Shown: positions 6,916 through 13,719 of the stretch, piece by piece
How positions within the stretch are numbered: position 1 is the first letter of the stretch
Layout: the number at the start of each line of letters is the position of its first letter
Assembly: GCA_945925985.1 (NCBI GenBank)
Contig: CAMELV010000007.1
Coordinates: 1 to 64,000 of the forward strand
Source: Comamonas sp. lk
GTDB taxonomy: Bacteria > Pseudomonadota > Gammaproteobacteria > Burkholderiales > Burkholderiaceae_C
DNA length: 64,000 bases
Direction of reading: 5' to 3'
The notes under the pieces: model-generated
What the model was told of the DNA's origin: nothing
Database searches by the model: none
Seen by the model: the letters and a program-made list of their open reading frames with translations, nothing else
Program-made: the position numbers and the translations under genes

Positions 6916-7842
6916 CTATCGAGCAAGTGCGTATGTGGACTCAATTTTGTATGGCATTAAAGTTCCGCCTCGGTAGATTGGAAATGCAGTTTGTTTAAAG
7001 AACTCGTCCTTGATGTCTATATCGACGCGAATAGTGTTGCCGATTAAATTTGAATTGGTGGATTCAATCGTTTCACTAGTACATATATAAGTGTCGTCCT
7101 TCTTTCCTGCGCAATCGAATTTATATTTATCATGAGAAAAAACCCCGTCTTTACGTCTGCATGAGATGGATAAAATCATTTGATTTATATCTGCATGGCA
7201 TTCATTATCATTTTGAATTCTTGACATTTCATCTTCAAAAAATATCTCCGTCTTTATAAGCTTCATTACACTTTTTTTGCTGATTTTATTGAAATCATCA
7301 TCAGTTAGCCTGGGGGTATTAACTGTAATTCTATTTTTTTCTTGTAAAAATTCTTTTACACTAAAATCTCTTACATACAGAGTCCATGTGTAGTTGACTT
7401 TATTGTCAACAAATGCAGTGCCGGATTCATTAATTTTCATGTGGCCTCCCATCATTATGGTGCTACTCCAAAGTGGAACAGGGGGGAGTTCAATCACGCT
7501 TTCGGGAAATTGATAGTCGCAATTTTTTGCTACGATAGAATTTAATTCTGAAATTTTTGGCAATCTCCAATTGCCCGGTGGTGCCCATCTAGGTATTTTT
7601 TTTACTGAATTGAAATTTTCAGATGGTAAGGTCTGTGCCTTAACACATTTTCCTTTTTCTGTATAAAGTGCTGGACATTTATGCCAAATTAGAAGTTGCT
7701 TGTAGTCGTAAATTTCATTCTCAACTACTTTATACCACTCCGTATTTTTCCAAGGATCATTACACTGGTTCTTATTTTGCTGACTAAAAGCATTAGTCAA
7801 ATAGAATATTAAAAATAATGTAGCTATGAATTTAAATTTCAT
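6916..7842 (-). CDS. Secreted protein with Lcl/DUF1566-like segment
   Basis: 308 aa, AT-rich. Residues 1-20 are a signal peptide (cleavage near NAFS|QQ). The segment with WRLPKISEL (residues 92-100) and PLWSST (123-128) matches the hallmark WRLPTxxEL ... WSST pattern of Lcl/DUF1566 domains, found in secreted or surface proteins and named from a Legionella collagen-like adhesin. The C-terminal half (from about residue 170) is not recognised; it has several cysteines (C217, C229 region, C244, C253) that may form disulfides in the periplasm. It lies within a segment bracketed by 53-bp inverted repeats, so it was probably moved as a unit. Function unknown. Confidence 0.65.
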   Translation of the reverse strand: MKFKFIATLFLIFYLTNAFSQQNKNQCNDPWKNTEWYKVVENEIYDYKQLLIWHKCPALYTEKGKCVKAQTLPSENFNSVKKIPRWAPPGNWRLPKISELNSIVAKNCDYQFPESVIELPPVPLWSSTIMMGGHMKINESGTAFVDNKVNYTWTLYVRDFSVKEFLQEKNRITVNTPRLTDDDFNKISKKSVMKLIKTEIFFEDEMSRIQNDNECHADINQMILSISCRRKDGVFSHDKYKFDCAGKKDDTYICTSETIESTNSNLIGNTIRVDIDIKDEFFKQTAFPIYRGGTLMPYKIESTYALAR

Positions 7843-7929
7843 TTCTAATACACCTTAAAACTGCAACAATAATCTGAGTAAGACACCGAATTAATCATGA
7901 ACTTAACTGTGATGCCGTATTGACTGCCG

Positions 7930-8175
7930 TTTAGACCGTCTATACACAGACAACAACTTCTTTCGCAATCTGCTTGATGCTCACGCCATTCTCTAGAAAA
8001 AGTTGACTCGAAGTCCGGAAACTACCGTTCATGTTCGTGGATCGTCCTAACTTGACACCTCTTACCTTTGCACGATTCTGAAGTGCGACTACTCATTCAC
8101 GAATCAGATTGCGTTCAAATTCTAACGTCGCACCGATGATGATGAACATCATCCGATCTGCGAGCCTAGACCTTG
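7930..8175 (-). pseudogene. Serine recombinase (resolvase/invertase) remnant
   Basis: Minus-strand translation gives RLADRMMFIIIGATLEFERNLIRE, then an in-frame stop, then VVALQNRAKVRGVKLGR and, further on, GVSIKQIAKEV. These match the long helix (FxIIxALAEFERxLIRE), hinge (AKGVKLGR) and C-terminal HTH (SIxxIAKELGVS) of Tn3-type resolvases and DNA invertases, in the right order and frame. The catalytic N-terminus is missing and there is an internal stop, so it is not functional. It is a trace of an earlier element inside the 53-bp inverted-repeat segment. Confidence 0.75.
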
Positions 8176-8273
8176 TTGCGTGGACATTAAATCCAATTAG
8201 ACCAGTCTAGATGATAGGCCTTGCTGAGGTTAATTTGACAGTGTCGACCCTCAGCCAAAAAGACTCGGCTGTC

Positions 8274-8293
8274 AATCCCCCAGAAGGGGGATT
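8274..8293. repeat. Perfect hairpin AATCCCCC/GGGGGATT
   Basis: Arms 8274-8281 and 8286-8293 with an AGAA loop. It lies 4 bp outside the right 53-bp inverted repeat. It lacks a T-run long enough to call it a terminator with confidence. Confidence 0.5.
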
Positions 8294-8297
8294 CAAC

Positions 8298-8350
8298 GTA
8301 AGCTCCTAGCGAACCCCACTACCCAAGAGCGACATTTATAAGGAGCATGG
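8298..8350 (-). repeat. 53-bp inverted repeat, right copy
   Basis: Inverse copy of 6721-6773. Homology of the adjacent nuclease gene to its family stops exactly where this repeat begins, showing that the repeat was inserted into that gene. Confidence 0.8.
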
Positions 8351-8774
8351 CCCGTAGCCGAACCTCGTCTGCAGCAGTGGACGCCAGGATGTCACGCTGG
8401 CGGTCAATGGCAGCCACCACACACTGCCCGTCCGGGCAATCACGCTCTGTCGAGTAGGCGCAGCTATTCTCGGGGAAGTTGACGTAATGCCAAGCTGCCG
8501 TCGCAGGGCTGCGGTGCTCGTCAGCCCAGGTGGAGATGCGGGCCAAAGTCTGTCCTGGCTCCACTGCCAACAGGCTATCCAATTCTCGTTTGGCCTTGGC
8601 ACTGAGCTGCGCCTGAGCCAGATTGGCAACCACCTGATGGCCCTGGCCACCCCAGGCCTGCACGGCGGTGGGAAGTAGGACCAATATCAGGCTGAGCCAC
8701 CCCGCCAGCAGCGACAGGGTGTTGCCGCACAGGAACTGGCGCGTGGATCGAATGTCATCGGCCAAGGAAAACAC
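8319..8774 (-). pseudogene. S1/P1-type nuclease, 3'-truncated
   Basis: The remaining 151 aa start at GTG 8774 with a signal peptide (LSLILVLLPTAVQA) whose predicted cleavage leaves WGGQGHQVVANLAQ. In S1/P1 nucleases the mature N-terminal Trp and the following His are zinc ligands. ISTWADEHRSPATAAWHYVNFP is the next conserved block, with Asp and His ligands. Family members run to about 260-290 aa; here homology ends at RLRAM (about 8350), where a 53-bp inverted repeat starts, and the last residues come from that repeat. Later zinc ligands are lost, so activity is unlikely. It overlaps the end of the DUF4236 gene by 20 bp. Confidence 0.82.
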
Positions 8775-8982
8775 CCAGCGGTAGGATAGCCATCACTACA
8801 CAAAGCACCGAGCCGGCGCCGCCCTCCATTGCATACTTAAGCTCAAATTGTCGTACCAATGACGCCACAATCTTTTGCCCGTACTCACCACGGCCACCCA
8901 AAGTCCATGAAGTGCCGCTCTTGCTCAGGTTCAGGGTGAGTCCCTTGAAGATGCGAATTCGCTTTTGAAACCGGAAACCCAT
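8755..8982 (-). CDS. DUF4236-like small protein
   Basis: 75 aa. The N-terminus MGFRFQKRIRIFKG followed by LNLSKSG and a GGRG turn is the hallmark of DUF4236, a short beta-rich domain at the start of many bacterial proteins of unknown function. Residues about 52-72 form one hydrophobic segment (VLCVVMAILPLGVFLG), so the product is probably membrane anchored. It directly precedes the truncated S1/P1 nuclease with overlap, suggesting they once formed a two-gene operon. Role unknown. Confidence 0.65.
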   Translation of the reverse strand: MGFRFQKRIRIFKGLTLNLSKSGTSWTLGGRGEYGQKIVASLVRQFELKYAMEGGAGSVLCVVMAILPLGVFLGR

Positions 8983-9047
8983 GGTGTGACCCCCTCTGGC
9001 CTGTTACTTGGCCGGCAATTAATGCGTCATTATGGGTGGTGGCAGGC

Positions 9048-9233
9048 TCACTTGATGAGCTTGGCGGGGACCTTTGGAGGGTGGACGGGCTTGGATTGGT
9101 GAGTGGTTGCCAGCCAGTGTGGTTCTAGTGGGTGTGAATAATCGTCCGGGCGACCAAGCGCGAGCCAGACCTGTTTTACACAAACCGCTACGTCACGCAC
9201 GTTGAGAAGGAACTCTTCAGCTGAGAGATACAT
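9048..9233 (-). CDS. Possible small hypothetical protein
   Basis: 61 aa from ATG 9233, between the last attC site and the DUF4236 gene. There is no recognisable domain, signal peptide or membrane helix; the sequence is mixed and Pro/His-rich toward the end. It may be the remains of a third cassette whose attC has been lost, or a spurious ORF. No paralog in the window. Confidence 0.3.
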   Translation of the reverse strand: MYLSAEEFLLNVRDVAVCVKQVWLALGRPDDYSHPLEPHWLATTHQSKPVHPPKVPAKLIK

Positions 9234-9336
9234 TGCTGGTCAGTGTGCGAATTCCTGCGAATTTGACCAACCAGCCGTGCTCACCCAAATGGAGGATACT
9301 CTTTTGGCTGCAAGTTGCATGATGAAAGTTTGAGTG

Positions 9337-9405
9337 ATTTAACGTCTGAATTCACCGGCGCTGCGGGGTTTCATCGCGCAGCGCCGGTGGAATGATGGGT
9401 TCGGC
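9337..9405 (-). repeat. Integron attC site A
   Basis: On the minus strand: R'' GCCGAAC (9405-9399), a stem of complementary CACCGGCGCTGCG and CGCAGCGCCGGTG arms, L' AATTCAGAC and R' GTTAAAT (9343-9337), which fits the core consensus GTTRRRY. R'' abuts the stop codon of the nuclease gene, as in real cassettes. R'' is the exact complement of the core GTTCGGC that opens the same cassette at 10244-10250, as expected if one circular cassette supplied both. Confidence 0.88.
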
Positions 9406-9407
9406 GT

Positions 9408-10232
9408 CTAGACTGTGAGTCCTGCGACAACATTCGCAACGAGCGTGGTGTACGCATTTGCTCCGCTTTCAGTAAGTTGATGGCCTTCACGCTTGAGCCA
9501 CTCTTGACCGAGCGTGACTTTGAAGTCGTCGATTCGGGTCAGATAGCACCAATAAACGTCTGAGGCATTGGTTCGTGGTTCGTATGCGAAGGTAGTTGCC
9601 GCAAACTCTAATTGGAGCGGACGCAAATTGGAGCCAATAACTGTGTCGAACTGCCCGACTTCCTGTTGAGCGTGGACATTACCAATCTGTTGTCGTCCCG
9701 TAATGCGGATCGATTTAACCCAGTTGCGAGTGAACCCAGGATTCCCATTTTGGGTGTTCTTCTTTTCTGCAATATGTTTTCGCACTGGCCCTTGGTAAGC
9801 ATGAAGAAGATATCTGCCGCATTGACTTGGTTGGCCGATCTGCTCGGGTGGAAGTGCCACGAGTCGGATGATGTCTTTAAGCAATGTGAGTGTCACCTTC
9901 AGTTTGTCGACTGTCGGATTGCCATCGCCGTTGAGTTTGAAATACTTTGCCTCAAGCCAGTTGTGCTGAAAGATTCCATACTGCGCAAGAGCTGGGGTCA
10001 TGATGTTCATGGCGCCGAGATCTAAATGCAGATCTGCTCGCTTGCCGGGAGCGGCAGGGTACCCCACCTCGGAACGAAGGCATGAAATGGGATTGTTGAT
10101 ATTTCTACCGTTAAGTTCCTGCAACACAGCCATTGAAAAAGCCGACATGAGGGTGCCCTCATAGTCAAAGTGTTGGTACGGGAGGCCGGTCAAGAACTCA
10201 GGGAGAGAGACGAATGCTTGTTCGTAGAGCAT
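9408..10232 (-). CDS. PD-(D/E)XK nuclease-like protein in integron cassette
   Basis: 274 aa. I do not recognise a named family, but E55, D67 (GKRADLHLDL) and the doublet E94-A-K96 (NWLEAKYF) are arranged like the E...D-Xn-ExK active site of PD-(D/E)XK endonucleases, with beta-strand-like residues around them. This would make it a DNA nuclease, for example a restriction-like enzyme, in the cytosol. It has no signal peptide. It is carried alone in a cassette with its own attC, 12 bp after core GTTCGGC, and has no promoter of its own in the 11-nt leader, so it relies on read-through from the HEPN cassette or beyond. The HEPN gene lies directly upstream. Confidence 0.65.
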   Translation of the reverse strand: MLYEQAFVSLPEFLTGLPYQHFDYEGTLMSAFSMAVLQELNGRNINNPISCLRSEVGYPAAPGKRADLHLDLGAMNIMTPALAQYGIFQHNWLEAKYFKLNGDGNPTVDKLKVTLTLLKDIIRLVALPPEQIGQPSQCGRYLLHAYQGPVRKHIAEKKNTQNGNPGFTRNWVKSIRITGRQQIGNVHAQQEVGQFDTVIGSNLRPLQLEFAATTFAYEPRTNASDVYWCYLTRIDDFKVTLGQEWLKREGHQLTESGANAYTTLVANVVAGLTV

Positions 10233-10243
10233 AGGATCAAGAC

Positions 10244-10310
10244 GCCGAACGTCTGAATTGAGCGGGCTGCGCGGCTTTTCGCGCAGGTCCGCTCGAATGA
10301 TGGGATAGCC
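10244..10310 (-). repeat. Integron attC site B
   Basis: On the minus strand: L'' CCATCATTC, a stem GAGCGGaCCTGCGCG / CGCGCAGcCCGCTC, L' AATTCAGAC and R' GTTCGGC (10250-10244). The boxes L'' and L' are identical to those of attC A, but the stems differ, as is normal for different cassettes in one array. R'' is degenerate (GGCTATC, 10310-10304), two changes from the complement of the cassette's opening core GTTAGGC. Confidence 0.85.
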
Positions 10311-10319
10311 GACTCGCGT

Positions 10320-11105
10320 TCAACCGAGTTGTTTGGCGATCCATTCGTGAACCCCTGTGGCAAGCTGTGCGAGAAGTGGAAATACGAGAAACGAAGCGTG
10401 AGCTGCTTCTGGCGATACAGGATCAACACTTGATGGGTGTCCAGCATCATTGCGAACAGCACGAATTTGCTGTGTGAACGCGGGCCAATAGGCTGAAAAT
10501 TCTTCGCGTAACTCGCGTGGCAACGTAGTCTTTCGACCGTCGACAAACTGCTGTAGCTCGTCGAGAACGGATTTGATCCGCCAATCGTTCAACTTCGGAG
10601 CAATGGGCTGACCCAATTCGCCGAGGCGCTGAATGAGATGATCACGCAATTCGAGGACCATGCTCTCGGTGGCGCCACCGATCATTACCGCTGCTGCCTT
10701 GTAGTGACCACCGACGTAACAGTTCAGGCCTTCTACAAGGTACGACATTGCCACTGGAGTTAATGGCGCAAGCGAATGCAAGTAGGCCAAGTAACCTGCG
10801 GGGTTCGCAGGATCACGGCTAAGGCTCGCAAGCGCACTCTTTCCTCGCCCCGTGACATGGCAGAACGGTGGGCTGGTGTTACTGAGGTTGTGCCCCCAGG
10901 AAAGGTAGCCTGTGTTGAAAAGCCCAAACCACTCCGCAAGTACGGCCTGCTCAAGCTCGATGTCGTTGATGATGTTGAGTCGTCGACTGACCCGCGTGAG
11001 GACTGTGTCCTGCTGAAGGCTTCCGTCGAGAGGTGTGCGTGGTTGCGCTGCCTGGATTTCCTCAAGCAGTACTTGGCGAATTTCTTGGAGCGTAGGTTTC
11101 GACAT
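10320..11105 (-). CDS. HEPN-domain protein in integron cassette
   Basis: 261 aa, all alpha in appearance. The C-terminal half has the helix GHYKAAAVMIGGATESMVLELRD (about 133-155) and then R218-N-D-A-G-H223, an Rx4H motif with a polar residue after the Arg. This is the signature active site of HEPN ribonucleases and related DUF4145-like proteins, many of which cleave RNA in toxin-antitoxin or abortive infection systems. The N-terminal ~110 residues are unrecognised. Its ATG lies 12 nt after core site GTTAGGC and its stop is 10 bp before attC B, so it is a cassette gene. A joint action with the nuclease-like neighbour is possible but cassettes can be shuffled independently. Confidence 0.7.
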   Translation of the reverse strand: MSKPTLQEIRQVLLEEIQAAQPRTPLDGSLQQDTVLTRVSRRLNIINDIELEQAVLAEWFGLFNTGYLSWGHNLSNTSPPFCHVTGRGKSALASLSRDPANPAGYLAYLHSLAPLTPVAMSYLVEGLNCYVGGHYKAAAVMIGGATESMVLELRDHLIQRLGELGQPIAPKLNDWRIKSVLDELQQFVDGRKTTLPRELREEFSAYWPAFTQQIRAVRNDAGHPSSVDPVSPEAAHASFLVFPLLAQLATGVHEWIAKQLG

Positions 11106-11116
11106 GGGTTTGAGGC

Positions 11117-11123
11117 GCCTAAC
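11117..11123 (-). repeat. Integron core site GTTAGGC opening the cassette pair
   Basis: GTTAGGC fits GTTRRRY and lies just before the HEPN start. The upstream sequence lacks the AATTCAGAC box and stem seen in attC A and B, so this could be the end of an attI site or a damaged attC. No integrase gene is found beside it. Confidence 0.6.
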
Positions 11124-11569
11124 GTAATGTCCATGTCAAGACTTGCAAAATATTCTGGCCACTGCGTATTTGTCTGGTAATGACATCCTCCTGAAAGTGG
11201 CTTGCAGCCTTGCTTGCGACGGTTTTACCTGAAATTTATACAGGTATAAAAATTCCGAAAAACCCCGCAAACTGTTTTCTCTGATTCTAGGGTCGAAACG
11301 CAAAAATCTTGAAACTGGAAGTCCTTCTCGAAGGGCAGCGCGGCCATGCCGGATTACAACACGCTCCATACCTGACGTTCATTTCAGATTGCCGGTTTTT
11401 GAGGAAACGACTCTACTTCAGTCCGTACTAGCCGATGGCCTGCTTAGCATTGGAACAGTCGCAGGGGTTCAATTGGAATGACTGGTAGGGTTTGGATTGG
11501 CATCGGTGGTGGCATTCACTGGATGTCATTACGGAAGCCGGTTTTGATCCTAGGTTCGATAATGCGTGC
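11124..11569. other. Gap between cassette array and radical SAM gene
   Basis: No convincing gene and no integrase remnant. A minus-strand ORF (11136-11369) has no recognisable content. TACCTG...CAGGTA (about 11228-11248) is a small inverted repeat in an AT-rich patch that may hold promoters for the cassettes (leftward) and the radical SAM gene (rightward). Confidence 0.4.
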
Positions 11570-13207
11570 ATGGTTGCCTCTCACGCCCCCGCTATTGTCC
11601 TGACCACCCTCAACGCAAAGTACATCCACGCCTCGCTCGGCCTACGCTACCTGCTGGCGAATATGGGGGCGCTGAAGGGGCAAACCGTGCTGCAGGAGTT
11701 CACCATCGCGCGCAAGGCATGTGAGGTGGTGACTGAGTTACTGGCGACTCTGGGTGAGCCAGTATCGGGCACTGTGCAGGTCATCGGGTTTGGCGTCTAT
11801 ATTTGGAACGTGACCCAAACAACCGAAGTGGTGCGCTTGCTCAAGAACCAGCAACCTGGGGTCAAAGTGGTGCTGGGTGGGCCAGAGGTCAGCCATGAAC
11901 TGGGCGAGCAGGAGATTGTCAGCATGGCCGACCATGTGATTACAGGCTGGGGTGATGTGAGTTTTCCCAAACTGTGCCAAGCGCTCTTGCACGGGCCGCA
12001 ACCGTTGATGAAAGTCATCACGGGTGAGGAGCCGCCGCTCGACGACATCGTACTGCCCTACGCCGAGTACACCGATGCCGATCTGGCGCACCGCCTCCTC
12101 TACGTCGAGGCATCTCGCGGGTGCCCTTTTAAATGTTCGTTCTGCCTGAGCTCGCTCGACAAGACCGCCTGGGCGTTTAATCTGGACGCTTTCCTGGCCG
12201 AGATGGAGGGCTTGTACCAGCGCGGTGCGCGCAATTTCAAGTTTGTGGACCGCACGTTCAACCTCAAGATCGATGCCTCGGTGCGCATCCTGCAGTTTTT
12301 TCTGGATCGGATGACGGACGATTTGTTCGTGCATTTTGAAGTCGTGCCCGACCAGTTACCGGATCGGCTGAAAGCCATGATTGCGCAGTTCCCCCAGGGG
12401 GTGCTTCAGTTTGAAGTGGGCGTGCAGAGCTTTAATACTGCGGTTCAGCAACGCATTTCGCGCAAGCAAGACAACGACAAAACCGCGCTGAATTTGCGCT
12501 GGCTGGTGCAGGAGTCCAACGCGCATCTGCACACCGACTTGCTGTTTGGACTGCCGGGCGAGTCGCTGGAGAGTTTTGCAACGGGCTTTGACCGCCTGTA
12601 CGCCTTGCAACCGCACGAGATTCAATTGGGAATTTTGAAGCGTCTGCGCGGCGCGCCGATTGCCTGTCGCACCGTGGAATACAGCATGGTTTATGACCCC
12701 GAGCCGCCCTACACCGTGCTCCAAACCGGAGCCGTGAACGCGGACACGATGCAGCGCTTTACGCGCTTCTCGCGCTACTGGGATCTGGTCGCCAATTCGG
12801 GGCGTTTCACGCAGACGCTGAAATTGTTGCTGGGCGAAGGGGCCGAGACTTGCGCAGATGAACCTAGCGATGGAGGAGTTGCCCCAGCCATCGTGGTGCC
12901 ACCTTCGCCGTTTTACGCGTTCATGGGTTTTGCCGACTGGCTCTGGCACAGCACCACCAAAACCAGTGGGCTGACGCCAGAAGTGCTGGTGGATGCGCTG
13001 TGTGACTACCTGATCGGTCCATGTGCTTTACCTTTGGACCAAGTTCAACGAACCTTGCTGGCCGACTATGTGGCGAGTGGCGCCCGGTCTAACCCGCGTG
13101 CGCTAAAAGGCCTGTTGCCCAAACGTGAAGCACCCCCATTGTTTGGCGTAAAAACGCTGACGAATCGCCAGGTGCTGCACCAGGCGGTTCGCCAGAATGT
13201 GGACTGA
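11570..13207 (+). CDS. B12-binding domain radical SAM protein, island copy
   Basis: 545 aa from ATG 11570; the frame is open 26 codons further, but homology with the host gene starts at AIVLTTLNAKYIHASLG. The N-terminal ~160 residues form a cobalamin-binding-type domain (VVLGGPEVSHE, HVITGWGDVSF). C185-PFK-C189-SF-C192 is the CxxxCxxC site for the SAM-binding [4Fe-4S] cluster, followed by the radical SAM barrel and a C-terminal domain of the DUF4080 kind. The reaction is not known. It looks about 70% identical by eye to the host gene split by the island, including both conserved halves, and is intact, so it should replace the lost function. It faces opposite to the recombinase operon. Confidence 0.9.
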   Translation: MVASHAPAIVLTTLNAKYIHASLGLRYLLANMGALKGQTVLQEFTIARKACEVVTELLATLGEPVSGTVQVIGFGVYIWNVTQTTEVVRLLKNQQPGVKVVLGGPEVSHELGEQEIVSMADHVITGWGDVSFPKLCQALLHGPQPLMKVITGEEPPLDDIVLPYAEYTDADLAHRLLYVEASRGCPFKCSFCLSSLDKTAWAFNLDAFLAEMEGLYQRGARNFKFVDRTFNLKIDASVRILQFFLDRMTDDLFVHFEVVPDQLPDRLKAMIAQFPQGVLQFEVGVQSFNTAVQQRISRKQDNDKTALNLRWLVQESNAHLHTDLLFGLPGESLESFATGFDRLYALQPHEIQLGILKRLRGAPIACRTVEYSMVYDPEPPYTVLQTGAVNADTMQRFTRFSRYWDLVANSGRFTQTLKLLLGEGAETCADEPSDGGVAPAIVVPPSPFYAFMGFADWLWHSTTKTSGLTPEVLVDALCDYLIGPCALPLDQVQRTLLADYVASGARSNPRALKGLLPKREAPPLFGVKTLTNRQVLHQAVRQNVD

Positions 13208-13719
13208 ACCAATAACACCACCGGCTACCATGTCAGGATGGCTGCGGGGCGCTATCATTTTGCAGTCCTGGTCTCCTCTGCCCTGTGCAACGTAATCAAC
13301 CTTGCGGTAGGGCCCATATCAGGAGTCTGCTTAGGAAAGCCGACTGAAGTCCGAGGTAAGGCTATTCAAGGTGACCACACCGTCTGGAAGATGAAAAATG
13401 GCCACCCTGCAGCAATCCACATCGATGGTTTTGATAGGCCGGTCAGGGCAGAGTGCTTGATATAACCAAGATTAAAAAGTCTAGCTGATTAGGATATGCG
13501 CTCTGGCAAGGAAATTATGACCTAGGTCATAATTTTCGGATCAAAGTCTAGCTGATTGGGATATGCGGTCTGTTTTGGTCCTTTAATCATTCCAACAATC
13601 AACTAACCCCCGGCGCCCTGCGCCGACCCCTCTACACGAGGGGCAAACAACCTGCCTATCAGAAGGGGACAAGACAGCCGTTACGGTCTTCGCCCTACAT
13701 GGGCTGCGCCCATAACGGG
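13208..13719. other. Gap with repeats between radical SAM and helicase genes
   Basis: An ORF at 13238-13465 (75 aa) has a stretch, GDHTVWKMKNGHPAAIHIDG, faintly like HicA toxins, but too weak to annotate. The notable content is a palindrome between direct repeats (13476-13567) and a segment (13600-13700) resembling the left island edge. Both genes flanking the gap end here (convergent), so it also has to stop transcription. Confidence 0.5.
13476..13567. repeat. Palindrome flanked by 25-bp direct repeats
   Basis: Two 25-bp direct repeats, 13476-13500 and 13543-13567, differ at one base (core AAAGTCTAGCTGATT). Midway between them is a perfect 24-bp palindrome, 13512-13535, with half-site AAATTATGACCT. 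The symmetry suggests a protein-binding or recombination site rather than a terminator, since the stem is AT-rich with no T-run. Confidence 0.75.

Noticed and set aside
11228-11248. LexA-like box near the putative attI
   Set aside because: CTG and CAG are separated by 9 bases; the standard proteobacterial LexA box needs 10. Left as a plain inverted repeat.
11136-11369. 77-aa minus-strand ORF next to the cassette core site, and a 16-codon leader ORF inside it
   Set aside because: No similarity to integron integrase or any known domain. The AGGAGG before the inner ATG directly touches the start codon, too close for good initiation.
13238-13465. Possible HicA-like toxin
   Set aside because: Only a short stretch (GDHTVWKMKNGH) is suggestive, with no HicB partner and no full HicA fold visible.
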